Shown here piece after piece: positions 1-8,177 of a stretch of 38,193 nucleotides of DNA; within the stretch, counting starts at the first letter, position 1; each line of letters opens with the position of its first letter. The notes under the pieces were generated by a model. The model was not told the origin of the DNA. It saw nothing but the letters and a program-made list of their open reading frames with translations, and searched no databases. Both the position numbers and the translations under genes were made by a program. The stretch comes from Saprospiraceae bacterium (lineage in GTDB: Bacteria > Bacteroidota > Bacteroidia > Chitinophagales > Saprospiraceae), in assembly GCA_020629515.1 (NCBI GenBank), contig JAHDDE010000035.1:1-38193 (forward strand), in the 5' to 3' direction.

Positions 1-203
1 CCTGCTCGTGGTCGGATCATAACTCTAAGAGGTATATCACTATAATCGACTATCTGTTCAACCATCTTGAGGTCTGGAGTCAATCCATCCAAATCTAATC
101 TTGAACAACACTCCAATCGATCAGCTCCATGATCTATGGCAACCTTAGCTTGATCAAAAGAATCAATACAAATCTCTAATAGATGCTTAGACTCTACTTT
201 CAC
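1..203 (-). CDS. cutC: CutC family protein, 5' part of gene only (runs off the window edge)
   Basis: Reading the minus strand from a GTG at 203-201 gives 67 residues beginning MKVESKHLLEICIDS, then GADRLECCSRLDLDGLTP and VMIRPRAG. This is the N-terminal part of the CutC TIM-barrel family (LEICVDS..GADRIELC....GGLTPS....MIRPRGG in relatives). The frame has a TGA three codons before the GTG and no ATG in that interval, so GTG is the best start. The start lies inside the 3' end of the asparaginase gene (17-base overlap), which points to translational coupling. CutC was named for copper homeostasis, but its biochemical role is unsettled. The C-terminal two thirds lie outside the window. Confidence 0.9.
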   Translation of the reverse strand, partial: MKVESKHLLEICIDSFDQAKVAIDHGADRLECCSRLDLDGLTPDLKMVEQIVDYSDIPLRVMIRPRA

Positions 204-1200
204 TTTTGATCATTTCATTTTGAACGAGTCGACTTTTTACGGCATAATCAAAACCAGGTTGGATACAATATGCTCCATGCTCTCCATATTTATTAAGAGC
301 TATAAATCCCACTTGTATATCCTTCCAATCAGGATTCTTGCTAATAACTCTTTCGACTGCTAGTCGACACGCCTCCTGTGGAGAATTACCTTGTCGCATA
401 AATTCTACCACCAAAAAACATCCTACTGCTCTAATCACAGCCTCTCCCCATCCTGTAGCTGTGGCTCCACCTACTTCATTATCTACGTAGAGTCCAGCTC
501 CAATGATTGGCGAATCTCCCACTCTGCCTTTCATTTTCCATGCGGCACCGCTGGTAGTACATGCACCAGAGAGATTGCCATATACATCCAATGCTAATAG
601 GCCAATGGTATCATGATTTTCAACATTTATTTTAGGTAAGACTTTACGTTCTGACGCTTTCCAATCTTCCCAATCTTGCTTAGACTTTTCGGTCAGGAGG
701 TTGACTTCGGGAAAGCCTTTTCTTAAGGCAAATTCTTTTGCTCCATCTCCAACAAGCATTACATGAGGTGTTTCTTCCATTACTTTTCTTGCCACAGAGA
801 TGGGGTGCTCAATTCCTTTAAGATAGGCTACTGATCCACAGTCTCCTTTATGGTTCATAATACAAGCATCGAGCGTTACTTCTCCACTCATATCTGGACG
901 TCCACCGATGCCCACACTTTGACCCGTTGGATCAGATTCTGTGATGCGGACGCCAGCCTCCACTGCGTTTAGCGCGGATCCAGCACTTGACAGTACCTGC
1001 CAAGCCCCCTCATTAGCTGCCAGTCCATGATTCCATGTGGATATGACAACAGGCTTAGTTACCTCCCGATCATCTTCATGTGTATGATTATGTCCATGAT
1101 GATGCTCATGATCATGCTTTTTTTCTTGACAACCCAATGCAGTAATGCCCACAGCACCAATTGCTGTAGCTTTCAAAAAATCTCTTCTCTTTTTAGACAT
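187..1200 (-). CDS. N(4)-(beta-N-acetylglucosaminyl)-L-asparaginase, exported lipoprotein
   Basis: An Ntn-hydrolase that should cleave the GlcNAc-Asn bond left after protein removal from N-glycopeptides. The motif NHDTIG places the autocatalytic cleavage site before Thr198, the nucleophile. Downstream SGACTTSG, GRVGDSPIIGAG and TATGWGE match the substrate-binding segments of flavobacterial glycosylasparaginase. The N-terminus has a twin-arginine-like motif (KKRRDFLK) and a lipobox ending at Cys24 (ALGC), so Tat export and lipidation are likely. Residues 29-41 contain eight histidines alternating with acidic residues, a probable metal-binding linker absent from the core family. It lies 47 bases downstream of the aminotransferase and overlaps cutC. 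The 337-residue length is normal for the family plus this linker. Confidence 0.9.
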   Translation of the reverse strand: MSKKRRDFLKATAIGAVGITALGCQEKKHDHEHHHGHNHTHEDDREVTKPVVISTWNHGLAANEGAWQVLSSAGSALNAVEAGVRITESDPTGQSVGIGGRPDMSGEVTLDACIMNHKGDCGSVAYLKGIEHPISVARKVMEETPHVMLVGDGAKEFALRKGFPEVNLLTEKSKQDWEDWKASERKVLPKINVENHDTIGLLALDVYGNLSGACTTSGAAWKMKGRVGDSPIIGAGLYVDNEVGGATATGWGEAVIRAVGCFLVVEFMRQGNSPQEACRLAVERVISKNPDWKDIQVGFIALNKYGEHGAYCIQPGFDYAVKSRLVQNEMIKSESRV

Positions 1201-1247
1201 AGTTCAGTTTTTCGCTTAGTAGAGTCCTCTAAAAGTAAATAGAGTTT

Positions 1248-2450
1248 TTATTTCTTGTATCTAGCTTGAGCATAATCCATAGCCTTCAGTAAGATATCAG
1301 TTGCAGCATCTAACTCTTCTATCGTAGCAATAAGTGGCGGCGCCAATCTGAAGCTTCGATTATTAAATAAGAACCAATCAATCAACACCCCATTTTCTAT
1401 TGCGTATCCGACAACGTGTTTTAAATATTTTAGCTTAGTTATTTCTACTGCCATCATCAATCCAGCACTCCGCACTTCTTTGATGATAGGATGTTGAAGT
1501 TTGTTTTTGATAAACTGTTCTTTCTTGTTTACTTGATTAATTAAGTTGTCTTCTATCAATACCGTTAAGGTCGCTAATGCCGCAGCACAGCTCACCGGAT
1601 GTCCTCCAAACGTGGTAATATGTCCCAAAACGGGCTTGGATATAAGACAATTCATGATTTCTTTAGAACTGACTACACCAGCTATCGGCATCCCTCCACC
1701 CATCGCTTTGCCGATGAGCAGTATATCTGGAATTATATCATATTTCTGATGGGCAAAAAGATGACCTGTCCTTCCAAATCCGGACTGTATTTCATCCATC
1801 ACCAGTAATGCACCAACTTCTGAGCACCTCTCTCTTACCATCTTTAGGTATCCAGGGATAGGAGGAATAACTCCTGCCTCCCCTTGTACCCCTTCTATAA
1901 TCACACAAGAAGTTCGCTCTGTGATGAGTCCAAGATCTCTGATACAATTAAAATCTATATGCCTGATCCCAGGAAGTAATGGCATGAATGGTTGCTTATA
2001 GTCTTCATCACTTCTTAAGCTCTCTGCCCCTTGAGTGGATCCATGATAGGCATGACGAGCACAGACAATCTCATATCTTCCAGTATATCTCTTTCCAATT
2101 TTCATGGCTAACTCTGTGGCTTCGGTACCGGACATCAGATAATAGAGAGACTCAAAGTGATCATCTAATAATTTCATCAATTCAGCTGCATAGCTCACCT
2201 GTGGGCTCTGTACATGCTCACCATAGACCATGGTATGCATATAGCTGTCGACCTGGTCATGTATCGCCTGTACCACACGAGGATGACAATGCCCTAATGA
2301 GCTAACTGATATACCAGAATTCATATCATAATATCTCTTGCCAGAGGTATCGTATATATACATGCCACTAGCGTGGTCGATATCTAGAGCTAAAGATAAG
2401 CCGCTGGTCTGGGCGACATTTTGTAAAAAAAGTTCTCTTTTACTGGGCAT
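1248..2450 (-). CDS. Class III PLP-dependent aminotransferase (acetylornithine/ornithine aminotransferase-like)
   Basis: 400 residues, typical of fold-type I class III aminotransferases. The PLP-binding signature is visible: MSGTEATE near 107-113 (phosphate site), VMDEIQSGFGRTG with Asp219 contacting the pyridine nitrogen, and LLIGKAMGGGMPIAG with Lys248 as the Schiff-base lysine. GHCHPRVV at 53-60 is also characteristic. The exact amino donor cannot be read from sequence: ornithine, acetylornithine and 4-aminobutyrate enzymes share these motifs. There are no arginine-biosynthesis genes nearby to decide. It is probably the first gene of an aminotransferase / asparaginase / cutC unit driven from the divergent control region at 2516-2540. 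Confidence 0.88.
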   Translation of the reverse strand: MPSKRELFLQNVAQTSGLSLALDIDHASGMYIYDTSGKRYYDMNSGISVSSLGHCHPRVVQAIHDQVDSYMHTMVYGEHVQSPQVSYAAELMKLLDDHFESLYYLMSGTEATELAMKIGKRYTGRYEIVCARHAYHGSTQGAESLRSDEDYKQPFMPLLPGIRHIDFNCIRDLGLITERTSCVIIEGVQGEAGVIPPIPGYLKMVRERCSEVGALLVMDEIQSGFGRTGHLFAHQKYDIIPDILLIGKAMGGGMPIAGVVSSKEIMNCLISKPVLGHITTFGGHPVSCAAALATLTVLIEDNLINQVNKKEQFIKNKLQHPIIKEVRSAGLMMAVEITKLKYLKHVVGYAIENGVLIDWFLFNNRSFRLAPPLIATIEELDAATDILLKAMDYAQARYKK

Positions 2451-2515
2451 ATTAAGCTATATATTCAAAACAAGGACTTTTTTAAGCTTATGCTAACTTA
2501 TGGGCTATTTCAACC

Positions 2516-2540
2516 ATCAAAAGTATTTCTTACTTTTGAT
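2516..2540. promoter_or_regulatory. Divergent, palindromic pair of Bacteroidota -7 boxes
   Basis: ATCAAAAGTA TTTCT TACTTTTGAT is a perfect 10-bp inverted repeat. Each arm contains TACTTTTG, a full match to the Bacteroidota -7 consensus TAnnTTTG: 2531-2538 on plus (toward the thioredoxin gene) and 2525-2518 on minus (toward the aminotransferase). A TTTC precedes the plus box by 19 bases, close to the -33 TTTG. The minus -33 is not clear. It could also be an operator palindrome. Confidence 0.55.
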
Positions 2541-2633
2541 ATGTTAACCTGAGAGCATTTCCTAAAACAGATTATTTCGATTTTAAGATTCATTTGATGA
2601 ATCTCAAAATTACCCATTATAAACATTGGTTTG

Positions 2634-3800
2634 ATGAAATACATATTGATTTCTCTATTAACTCTTGTCTTAACTATTAACGCAAGCGGACAAGGCATTA
2701 ACTTTTTTCATGGATCTTGGGAAGAAGCTAAAGAATTAGCGGCCAAAGAGCAAAAACTAATCTTCGTAGACGCCTTTGCCAAATGGTGTGGCCCATGTAA
2801 GCGAATGGCCAAAAATGTATTTACACAAGCTGAAGTTGGAGACTATTACAATGAAAACTTTATCAACCTTAAAATTGATATGGAAGAAGGAATGGGATTA
2901 ACTTTTAGAAATGACTACCCAGTAAGGGCTTATCCCACGTTGATGTTTATAGATGAAAAAGGAGAAATGGTAAAGAAGGTAGTCGGCGGTAAACAGACAG
3001 AGGACTTTATCAATTTAGGAAAATCCGTGGTAGCCTCTTATGATAGAAGCGGTGACTATGCTGCACAATATGAGAAAGGTGATAGATCTTTTGATCTGGT
3101 ACTTAATTATATCAAAGCATTAAATCAAGCAGGTAAACCGAGCCTTAAAATTGCCAATGAGTTCGCAAGAAATAATAAAAATCTCACTCCAGAACAAAAT
3201 GCTTTGTTCCTGTACGAAGCAGTTGTATCCGCAGACTCCAGACTATTCAGATTGTATACTGAAAATATCGATGATATAATCAAAGCCGTAGGAAAAGAAA
3301 GAATGCAAGATAAAGTTCAGAAAGCCTGTTGGGCTACTATCGAAAACGCTATTGAATTTGAAAGTGAAGATTTACTCCAAGAAGCAAAGCAGAAAATGGA
3401 CAAATACTATCCTACAAATGCTGAAGAGTTTGCCCTAAATGCTGATCTTAATTATGCCAGAGCGACTAACAATATCAAAAAGCTCAGCAATACTACTCTT
3501 GAGATGTCTAAGACCATCTACAAAGATGATCATGAGCAACAAGTAGCATTGGCGGAAGAAATCATGTTGTATCAAGGATTATACCCAGAAGTAGCCATTA
3601 CAGCAGAGGAAATAGTCGGCAAAGTACTAAAGAAGAATAAGCAGCCAGAATATCGCTTGCTATATGCTAAAATTCTCCATGCTAATAATAAGTCAAAGAA
3701 AGCACTAAAAGAGGCTCAAAAAGCGTATAAAGAATCAGATAAGTCAGATCGCTGCGCTGCAGAGTTGGAAGAATTGATAAAAACTATAAAAGCGGAGTAA
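2634..3800 (+). CDS. Exported thioredoxin-fold protein with long helical C-terminus
   Basis: An N-terminal signal peptide (about residues 1-19, cleavage likely before Gln20) is followed by a thioredoxin fold with AKWCGPCK (Cys52, Cys55) and the cis-proline YPT at Pro101. It is therefore a probable thiol-disulfide oxidoreductase in the periplasm. From about residue 130 to the end (388) the chain is charged and helical, ending in a region that reads like TPR helices. The first in-frame codon is TTG at 2631, but the ATG at 2634 directly precedes the basic N-region and is preferred. The next gene follows after about 30 bases and encodes a paralogue, so the two probably form an operon. The substrate is unknown. 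Confidence 0.85.
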   Translation: MKYILISLLTLVLTINASGQGINFFHGSWEEAKELAAKEQKLIFVDAFAKWCGPCKRMAKNVFTQAEVGDYYNENFINLKIDMEEGMGLTFRNDYPVRAYPTLMFIDEKGEMVKKVVGGKQTEDFINLGKSVVASYDRSGDYAAQYEKGDRSFDLVLNYIKALNQAGKPSLKIANEFARNNKNLTPEQNALFLYEAVVSADSRLFRLYTENIDDIIKAVGKERMQDKVQKACWATIENAIEFESEDLLQEAKQKMDKYYPTNAEEFALNADLNYARATNNIKKLSNTTLEMSKTIYKDDHEQQVALAEEIMLYQGLYPEVAITAEEIVGKVLKKNKQPEYRLLYAKILHANNKSKKALKEAQKAYKESDKSDRCAAELEELIKTIKAE

Positions 3801-3831
3801 GACTGACGGTCATTAACCACTATTGCTCACT

Positions 3832-5082
3832 ATGTTGACTATTTTACTTACCCTAATCCATTCTCTACTCCTGACTCCAGATCAGGCAACTCAAATCAAT
3901 TTTAGAAGTATAGATATTGATAGAGCCAAAGAAGTAGCGCAAAAAGAAAACAAGCATATATTCATTGATACCTATGCTATATGGTGTAAACCTTGTAAAG
4001 AAATGGATCGAGTATTCTCTCAGCCTGATGTAGCACAATTCTTCAATGATAATTTTATCAACGTGAAAATCGATATGGATGCTACATTGGGGAAATCAGT
4101 TGGGGCAGAGTATGATGTGGTATGGCTCCCTACATTAATTATTTTGGACGCTGAAGGAAACGTAAAGAGTAAAATTGACAAGCTCGTTGATGGTCAAGAA
4201 TTAATAAAGATTGCCAGTGAAGCCATTCGGTCTAAAGATGTCTATACTGATAGAGGCATCACCAATAATCCATTTGGTGGAGGAACTACTAAAATTGAGC
4301 CCGTAGAAAAAGAATTTATAACTGAAGATAATGCACCTATTGTCTATGTCCATGATGAGCGAGCATCAAGCGGCAGACCACATATCATGTATCACGAAGC
4401 CTATCTCCATATGATGCTGATGGATGGGAAACAGTATGATGTAGCCAAAAAATATCTGTCTACTCAAGAAGATTGGGCAACAGACAAAAATTTAAAATTC
4501 ATTTTCGATTTTTTGCGACAGACTAATTCAAAGGAGTTCGAATATTTTATAAAAAATAAGCATCTCTTTGAACAATTAGTAGGTGTAGATAAGGTGAAAC
4601 GATCCATAGAGATATTAATTTATGAAAGATTGTTCAATGGATTTCCTCGACCGGACTTCGATGAGACACTGCGACTTTATACTTGGTTAGATACAAATAC
4701 AGCTGAGCAAAAAGCTTATGATTACTACCTTAAAAGATTAATAGCCGAACAAAGAAATTTGGAATATCAACGTCTTGCTAAGGAATATCTCACCATGATT
4801 AATCCTTTTGATCATCAACAGATGTATCAATATTCATATCAGATGCTAAAGTCCAAAAGAAGCGATGTAGATATGGGAGAATGCATGAAATGGGCTAAAG
4901 AGGCTCTTATTTATGACGATCAAGTTCCAAAATACCATCTTCATATTGCCAATCTTTATTTTCTATTAGAGCAGAAAACCAATGCGAAAGAACATTGCGA
5001 TAAGGCTTTGGCATTAGCACAGCAAAAAAATATCGATAGTTCTGAAATTTACAAACTCAGAAATAAAATCAATACATTATAG
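3832..5082 (+). CDS. Exported thioredoxin-fold protein with TPR-like C-terminus (paralogue)
   Basis: A hydrophobic N-terminus (MLTILLTLIHSLLL) suggests export. The thioredoxin domain has IWCKPCK (Cys52, Cys55), with Lys rather than Gly after the first cysteine, and a cis-Pro at Pro100 (WLPT). The remaining ~270 residues are helical, and near the C-terminus LHIANLYFLLEQ followed by AKEHCDKALALA has the spacing of a TPR. The upstream TTG at 3823 is in frame, but the ATG at 3832 gives the better signal peptide. It is closely related in layout to the preceding gene and to 30576-32033. The end overlaps the convergent exonuclease gene by six bases. Confidence 0.82.
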   Translation: MLTILLTLIHSLLLTPDQATQINFRSIDIDRAKEVAQKENKHIFIDTYAIWCKPCKEMDRVFSQPDVAQFFNDNFINVKIDMDATLGKSVGAEYDVVWLPTLIILDAEGNVKSKIDKLVDGQELIKIASEAIRSKDVYTDRGITNNPFGGGTTKIEPVEKEFITEDNAPIVYVHDERASSGRPHIMYHEAYLHMMLMDGKQYDVAKKYLSTQEDWATDKNLKFIFDFLRQTNSKEFEYFIKNKHLFEQLVGVDKVKRSIEILIYERLFNGFPRPDFDETLRLYTWLDTNTAEQKAYDYYLKRLIAEQRNLEYQRLAKEYLTMINPFDHQQMYQYSYQMLKSKRSDVDMGECMKWAKEALIYDDQVPKYHLHIANLYFLLEQKTNAKEHCDKALALAQQKNIDSSEIYKLRNKINTL

Positions 5083-5844
5083 ATCAAAAGTAGCAATGAC
5101 AGGGCAATGGTCTGAGTGCATAACTTCCTTATACATCCTGCATTCTACAAGATGATCTTTCATTTGACCGGCAACTGATATATAATCAATCCGCCAACCT
5201 TTATTTCTTTGTCTTGCTCCTGCTCTATAGCTCCACCAACTGTATAGACTCTCTTCTGGATATAAATGTCTAAACGAGTCAGTAAATCCCCCCGAGGTAA
5301 ACCATTCCTCTAACCAAGCTCTTTCGTCTGGTTTATACCCTGAAGGTTTATCCTTTCGCTGTGGATTGTGAATGTCTAATTCTTTATGAACAATGTTATA
5401 ATCTCCCACTACCACCAAACTGGGGTAATCTTTTTTTAACTCTTGAATCCAAGGACCAAAATCCTTGACGAATTCCATTTTGAAGGCATGTCTTTCTTCT
5501 CCACTCGAGCCAGATGGTATATATACATTGACTAATGACCAGTCCTTAAAATGAGTCAATACAATCCTACCTTCTCGATCATATTGTTCCATATTCATAC
5601 CAATAACCACAGATTGAGGTACTTCTTTAGTAAGTGTTAATACACCACTATATCCCTTCTTTTCGGCAGAATGCCAATAATCATGGTAACCCAAATTATT
5701 GAACATAGAAACATCTATTTGGTCAGGCTGACTCTTAGTCTCTTGTAGACAGATGACATCAAAGTCGCTTTGCTCTATCCACTCAAGCAACCCTTTTTTA
5801 AGGGCTGCACGCACACCATTAACATTATAAGACACCAACTTCAT
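5077..5844 (-). CDS. xth: Exodeoxyribonuclease III (AP endonuclease)
   Basis: 255 residues, normal length for ExoA/XthA. It removes nucleotides 3'-5' from duplex DNA and incises abasic sites in base-excision repair, in the cytoplasm. Visible catalytic elements: SYNVNGVRA at the N-terminus, the metal ligand Glu35 in CLQETKS, GDYN (Asp148, Asn150), WRIDYI with Asp220, and the terminal HSDHCPV (Asp245/His246). The start ATG is unambiguous because the family begins MKLVSYNVNG. It follows the upstream membrane-anchored gene with only five bases between them, so the two are probably co-transcribed. It converges on the thioredoxin gene. Confidence 0.95.
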   Translation of the reverse strand: MKLVSYNVNGVRAALKKGLLEWIEQSDFDVICLQETKSQPDQIDVSMFNNLGYHDYWHSAEKKGYSGVLTLTKEVPQSVVIGMNMEQYDREGRIVLTHFKDWSLVNVYIPSGSSGEERHAFKMEFVKDFGPWIQELKKDYPSLVVVGDYNIVHKELDIHNPQRKDKPSGYKPDERAWLEEWFTSGGFTDSFRHLYPEESLYSWWSYRAGARQRNKGWRIDYISVAGQMKDHLVECRMYKEVMHSDHCPVIATFDL

Positions 5845-5849
5845 AATGG

Positions 5850-6590
5850 CTATAGTCTTATGGGATTAGCATTATAACCCAGATCAGTCCAATCATCACC
5901 TGAGGCGATGTCAGTCATATCAATCTTCATATCCATAATACTCAATACATGGGATTGTGCAACTCTTGCTCCACCCTTCAACTCAACATAATCTTCCCAA
6001 CTGGCATAAACTCCACCAACAGGTATAATCTTGACCCACATCTTGTATCCTGTGGGCATCCCATTATCATCAAGATACCAGAGATACTGATCTCCCGGTG
6101 TCACGCCTCCAGATTCATAAGTGATCAATAGACCTTGATTGCCATCTTTATCAGTGGCCAACTGTCTGGTGGTACCTGGGTCAAATACCTTATATGGCGC
6201 AGAAAACCAAAAAGAATCATTGCACCAAAATGACCAAGCCTCTTGTACCGCTTTATTTCTCTCATCGCCTGTCAATTCTTGGTCCGCTTTAAATGCTTTA
6301 CCCTGAACTTCATCCATGTCTAAATGAACTACATAATCTTCCCAAGAGATAAGAGCATCGTTCTGTACCTTGTCCCAGACGAAACTATGTCCTCTTGGAA
6401 ATGTCCACTTTACGTACTTCAAAGTATCCCATGCTGGCTTATTAACCGCCATTAACATCTTCTGCGCAAGCGCATCCGCATTACCTTCGACTACAGTAGG
6501 TCGACTTTCATGCATTGTTAATCTCACAAATAAGAAGGCTAATACAGCTAATACTACAACAGCGATTAATATTCTTTTTAAAATTTTCAT
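5850..6590 (-). CDS. Membrane-anchored protein of unknown function with two SWEDYV motifs
   Basis: 246 residues. A single hydrophobic helix (about residues 4-25) after MKILKR anchors or exports it. The rest is soluble, rich in Trp and Tyr, and has alternating strands such as YLWYLDDNGMPTGYKMWVK. The short motif SWEDYV occurs twice (LISWEDYVVHLD and YASWEDYVELKG). I do not recognise the family. The strand pattern suggests a LolA-like antiparallel sheet, but that is only a guess. It lies directly upstream of xth (five-base gap), though nothing in it suggests DNA repair. Codon use is like its neighbours, so it is a real gene. Confidence 0.7.
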   Translation of the reverse strand: MKILKRILIAVVVLAVLAFLFVRLTMHESRPTVVEGNADALAQKMLMAVNKPAWDTLKYVKWTFPRGHSFVWDKVQNDALISWEDYVVHLDMDEVQGKAFKADQELTGDERNKAVQEAWSFWCNDSFWFSAPYKVFDPGTTRQLATDKDGNQGLLITYESGGVTPGDQYLWYLDDNGMPTGYKMWVKIIPVGGVYASWEDYVELKGGARVAQSHVLSIMDMKIDMTDIASGDDWTDLGYNANPIRL

Positions 6591-6700
6591 TTTGTTCTAA
6601 TTGTATCCGTATAAATTATGACTTTAACTTTGATAAGTCTTCAATACTCATGCGAAGATAGCTTCCTATCTATGGACGAAAAAATTAATAATTAACCATC

Positions 6701-7378
6701 CTATGAGCTACTGTGTTGACTCCTCAAATAATGAGCATAACCAGAGGCTATACAAAACTGCGCCAGCACATAAGTAGCCATAACTATTACTCCACCTAAA
6801 ATTATTTCTCCAACAAATAAATTGAATGCTAAAACTGTATCGCTTATTATGAAAAACAATGTTCCTGTCCAAATAGTCCAATATCCTGGAGTCGTCATAT
6901 CTCTTGTATAAGCAAAGAAACTCATCATAGATATGGCAGCAGTATATAGTATCACAGGTATCATCATATTTTGTACATGCGGTAATAAGAGGTAATTTGA
7001 TATAGCTACAACGACAGCCAAAAGAGCCACAAAAATCCATTCTCGTCGTCCATAATAATTTTGACCCTTGACAAACAAATAAATATATATAAGCTGCATG
7101 ATCAAGAAAGACCCTAATCCAAAAACAAAAAATCCTTCTCCGAGTAGAAAAACATCACCAAGAAATGCAAAGACTAACGCCACAAAAAAGATCCATTTTA
7201 AACGGCCCCCAATAGACTCTAAAGACGATAAAAAGGCCACAGATAGACTGATCATCAATAATGGTTTGCTATAGACTCTGAGATGCGAAGCGTTTTCTAT
7301 AGCATAGAAGTCACAAAATGCTATGACCGCATATAGAAAGATGAGTAAAATCGAAAAGGGAGAAATTTTGGCAAGCAT
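6701..7378 (-). CDS. YhhN family membrane protein (lysoplasmalogenase-like)
   Basis: 225 residues, almost entirely transmembrane, with seven or eight hydrophobic segments. The family signatures are present: YSKPLLMISL near the first third, FAFLGDVFLLGEGFFVFGLGSF, and a late IISDTVLAFN motif in which Asp is conserved. YhhN/TMEM86 members hydrolyse the vinyl-ether bond of lysoplasmalogens in animals; activity of most bacterial members is untested. Upstream there is no close same-strand gene until the Skp gene (separated by a terminator), so it may have its own promoter, but I saw no clear box. Confidence 0.82.
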   Translation of the reverse strand: MLAKISPFSILLIFLYAVIAFCDFYAIENASHLRVYSKPLLMISLSVAFLSSLESIGGRLKWIFFVALVFAFLGDVFLLGEGFFVFGLGSFLIMQLIYIYLFVKGQNYYGRREWIFVALLAVVVAISNYLLLPHVQNMMIPVILYTAAISMMSFFAYTRDMTTPGYWTIWTGTLFFIISDTVLAFNLFVGEIILGGVIVMATYVLAQFCIASGYAHYLRSQHSSS

Positions 7379-7546
7379 AATTTGTCTTTATACTCAACAA
7401 TATATCAAATACCTCTATAAATACCCACATAAGGCGGGTATCTCCCACTGAAAATGAAGTCTCTATCTACCATAATAATCACAGAGCTTATTCACGTAAC
7501 TTTATAAAAAACCCGTACAGCAATATAATAGTGAGACAATTCACAC

Positions 7547-7584
7547 AAAAAAAAGGTCAGAACCAATGGAACTGACCTTTTTTT
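7547..7584 (-). terminator. Intrinsic terminator after the skp/ompH operon
   Basis: On minus, a GGTCAG / CTGACC stem extended by A-T pairs and closed by an 11-base loop runs into eight T. It lies about 20 bases past the stop of the chaperone gene at 7605. The A-rich left arm means it could also act on plus-strand transcripts. Confidence 0.85.
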
Positions 7585-7604
7585 AATTATTTAGCTGATA
7601 TGTC

Positions 7605-8117
7605 TTACATACCCAACTTAGCCTTTACTTGAGCACTCACATCAGCCGCTTCATCGGCATAAAGTAATATGCCCATGCTCTGATCAAAAATATAATCAAA
7701 ACCATTCTCCTTAGCCACCTCATCAATGGCAGCTTGAATTTTGTCTCTAATTGGTTTTAGTAGACTTTCACTTTTTTCATACAGCTTTTGTTGTATGTCT
7801 TGCTGAAATTTAGCTATCTCCAACTCTTCTTGCTTTAATGCTTGCGCTTCAACTTCAAGTTGTTTTGGTGATATTTCTCCTTGTCCTTGCTTTCTTTCAA
7901 GAGCTTGATATTTAGTCTGTAAAGCAGTCACTTTATCTTGACCTTGTTTTTCATATTGTTTCTTCACAGTTTCTAATTCAGCATTAGCCTCTTTCACCTG
8001 TGGTATCTGTTGGATCAATACTTGAGAATTAATATACCCGAATTTTTGGGCACTTACAGCTGAAGCGAAAAGCACAGCTACTGCAATTAAATTATACTTT
8101 AAAAAATTTTTCATCAC
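7605..8117 (-). CDS. Skp/OmpH family periplasmic chaperone (first of two)
   Basis: 170 residues with a signal peptide cleaved at SAVSA|QKFGY, followed by a long charged coiled coil (about residues 40-110) and a C-terminal strand region ending NGFDYIFDQSMGILLYAD. This is the Skp/OmpH layout: trimeric periplasmic chaperones that hold unfolded outer-membrane proteins for the BAM complex. A near-identical arrangement is seen in the next gene upstream, 60 bases away, so this is a tandem pair. bamA, the usual neighbour, is not in the window. The start could be either of two adjacent ATG codons. A promoter box precedes it at 8165-8172. Confidence 0.92.
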   Translation of the reverse strand: MMKNFLKYNLIAVAVLFASAVSAQKFGYINSQVLIQQIPQVKEANAELETVKKQYEKQGQDKVTALQTKYQALERKQGQGEISPKQLEVEAQALKQEELEIAKFQQDIQQKLYEKSESLLKPIRDKIQAAIDEVAKENGFDYIFDQSMGILLYADEAADVSAQVKAKLGM

Positions 8118-8164
8118 TTATTATTTACTATTATAAAGTTGGTTTATTTAAACTAAAAAGGTCG

Positions 8165-8172
8165 CAAATATA
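8165..8172 (-). promoter_or_regulatory. Predicted -7 box (TATATTTG) for the downstream Skp gene
   Basis: TATATTTG fits TAnnTTTG and lies about 48 bases before the ATG at 8117, just beyond the stop codon of the upstream paralogue. It would allow the second Skp gene to be expressed separately from the first. The -33 region (GTTAGG about 18-20 bases upstream) is only a partial match. Confidence 0.55.
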
Positions 8173-8177
8173 GGGGA

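Noticed and set aside
391-597. Plus-strand ORF opposite the asparaginase gene
   Set aside because: Lies wholly antisense to a well-supported enzyme, with no start context or recognisable protein; the same holds for the plus-strand ORFs at 1027-1242, 1546-1749, 1599-1808 and 1988-2305.
2510-2698. 62-residue minus-strand ORF over the divergent promoter
   Set aside because: It overlaps the promoter palindrome and the start of the thioredoxin gene, and its composition is not protein-like.
6708-7040. 110-residue ORF in another frame of the YhhN gene
   Set aside because: Same strand, different frame from a clear seven-to-eight-helix membrane protein; composition rich in Cys and Tyr from frame-shifted hydrophobic codons.
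7421-7441. ATACCC / GGGTAT inverted repeat near the YhhN gene
   Set aside because: Only six pairs with a nine-base loop and no T tract; too weak to call a terminator or operator.
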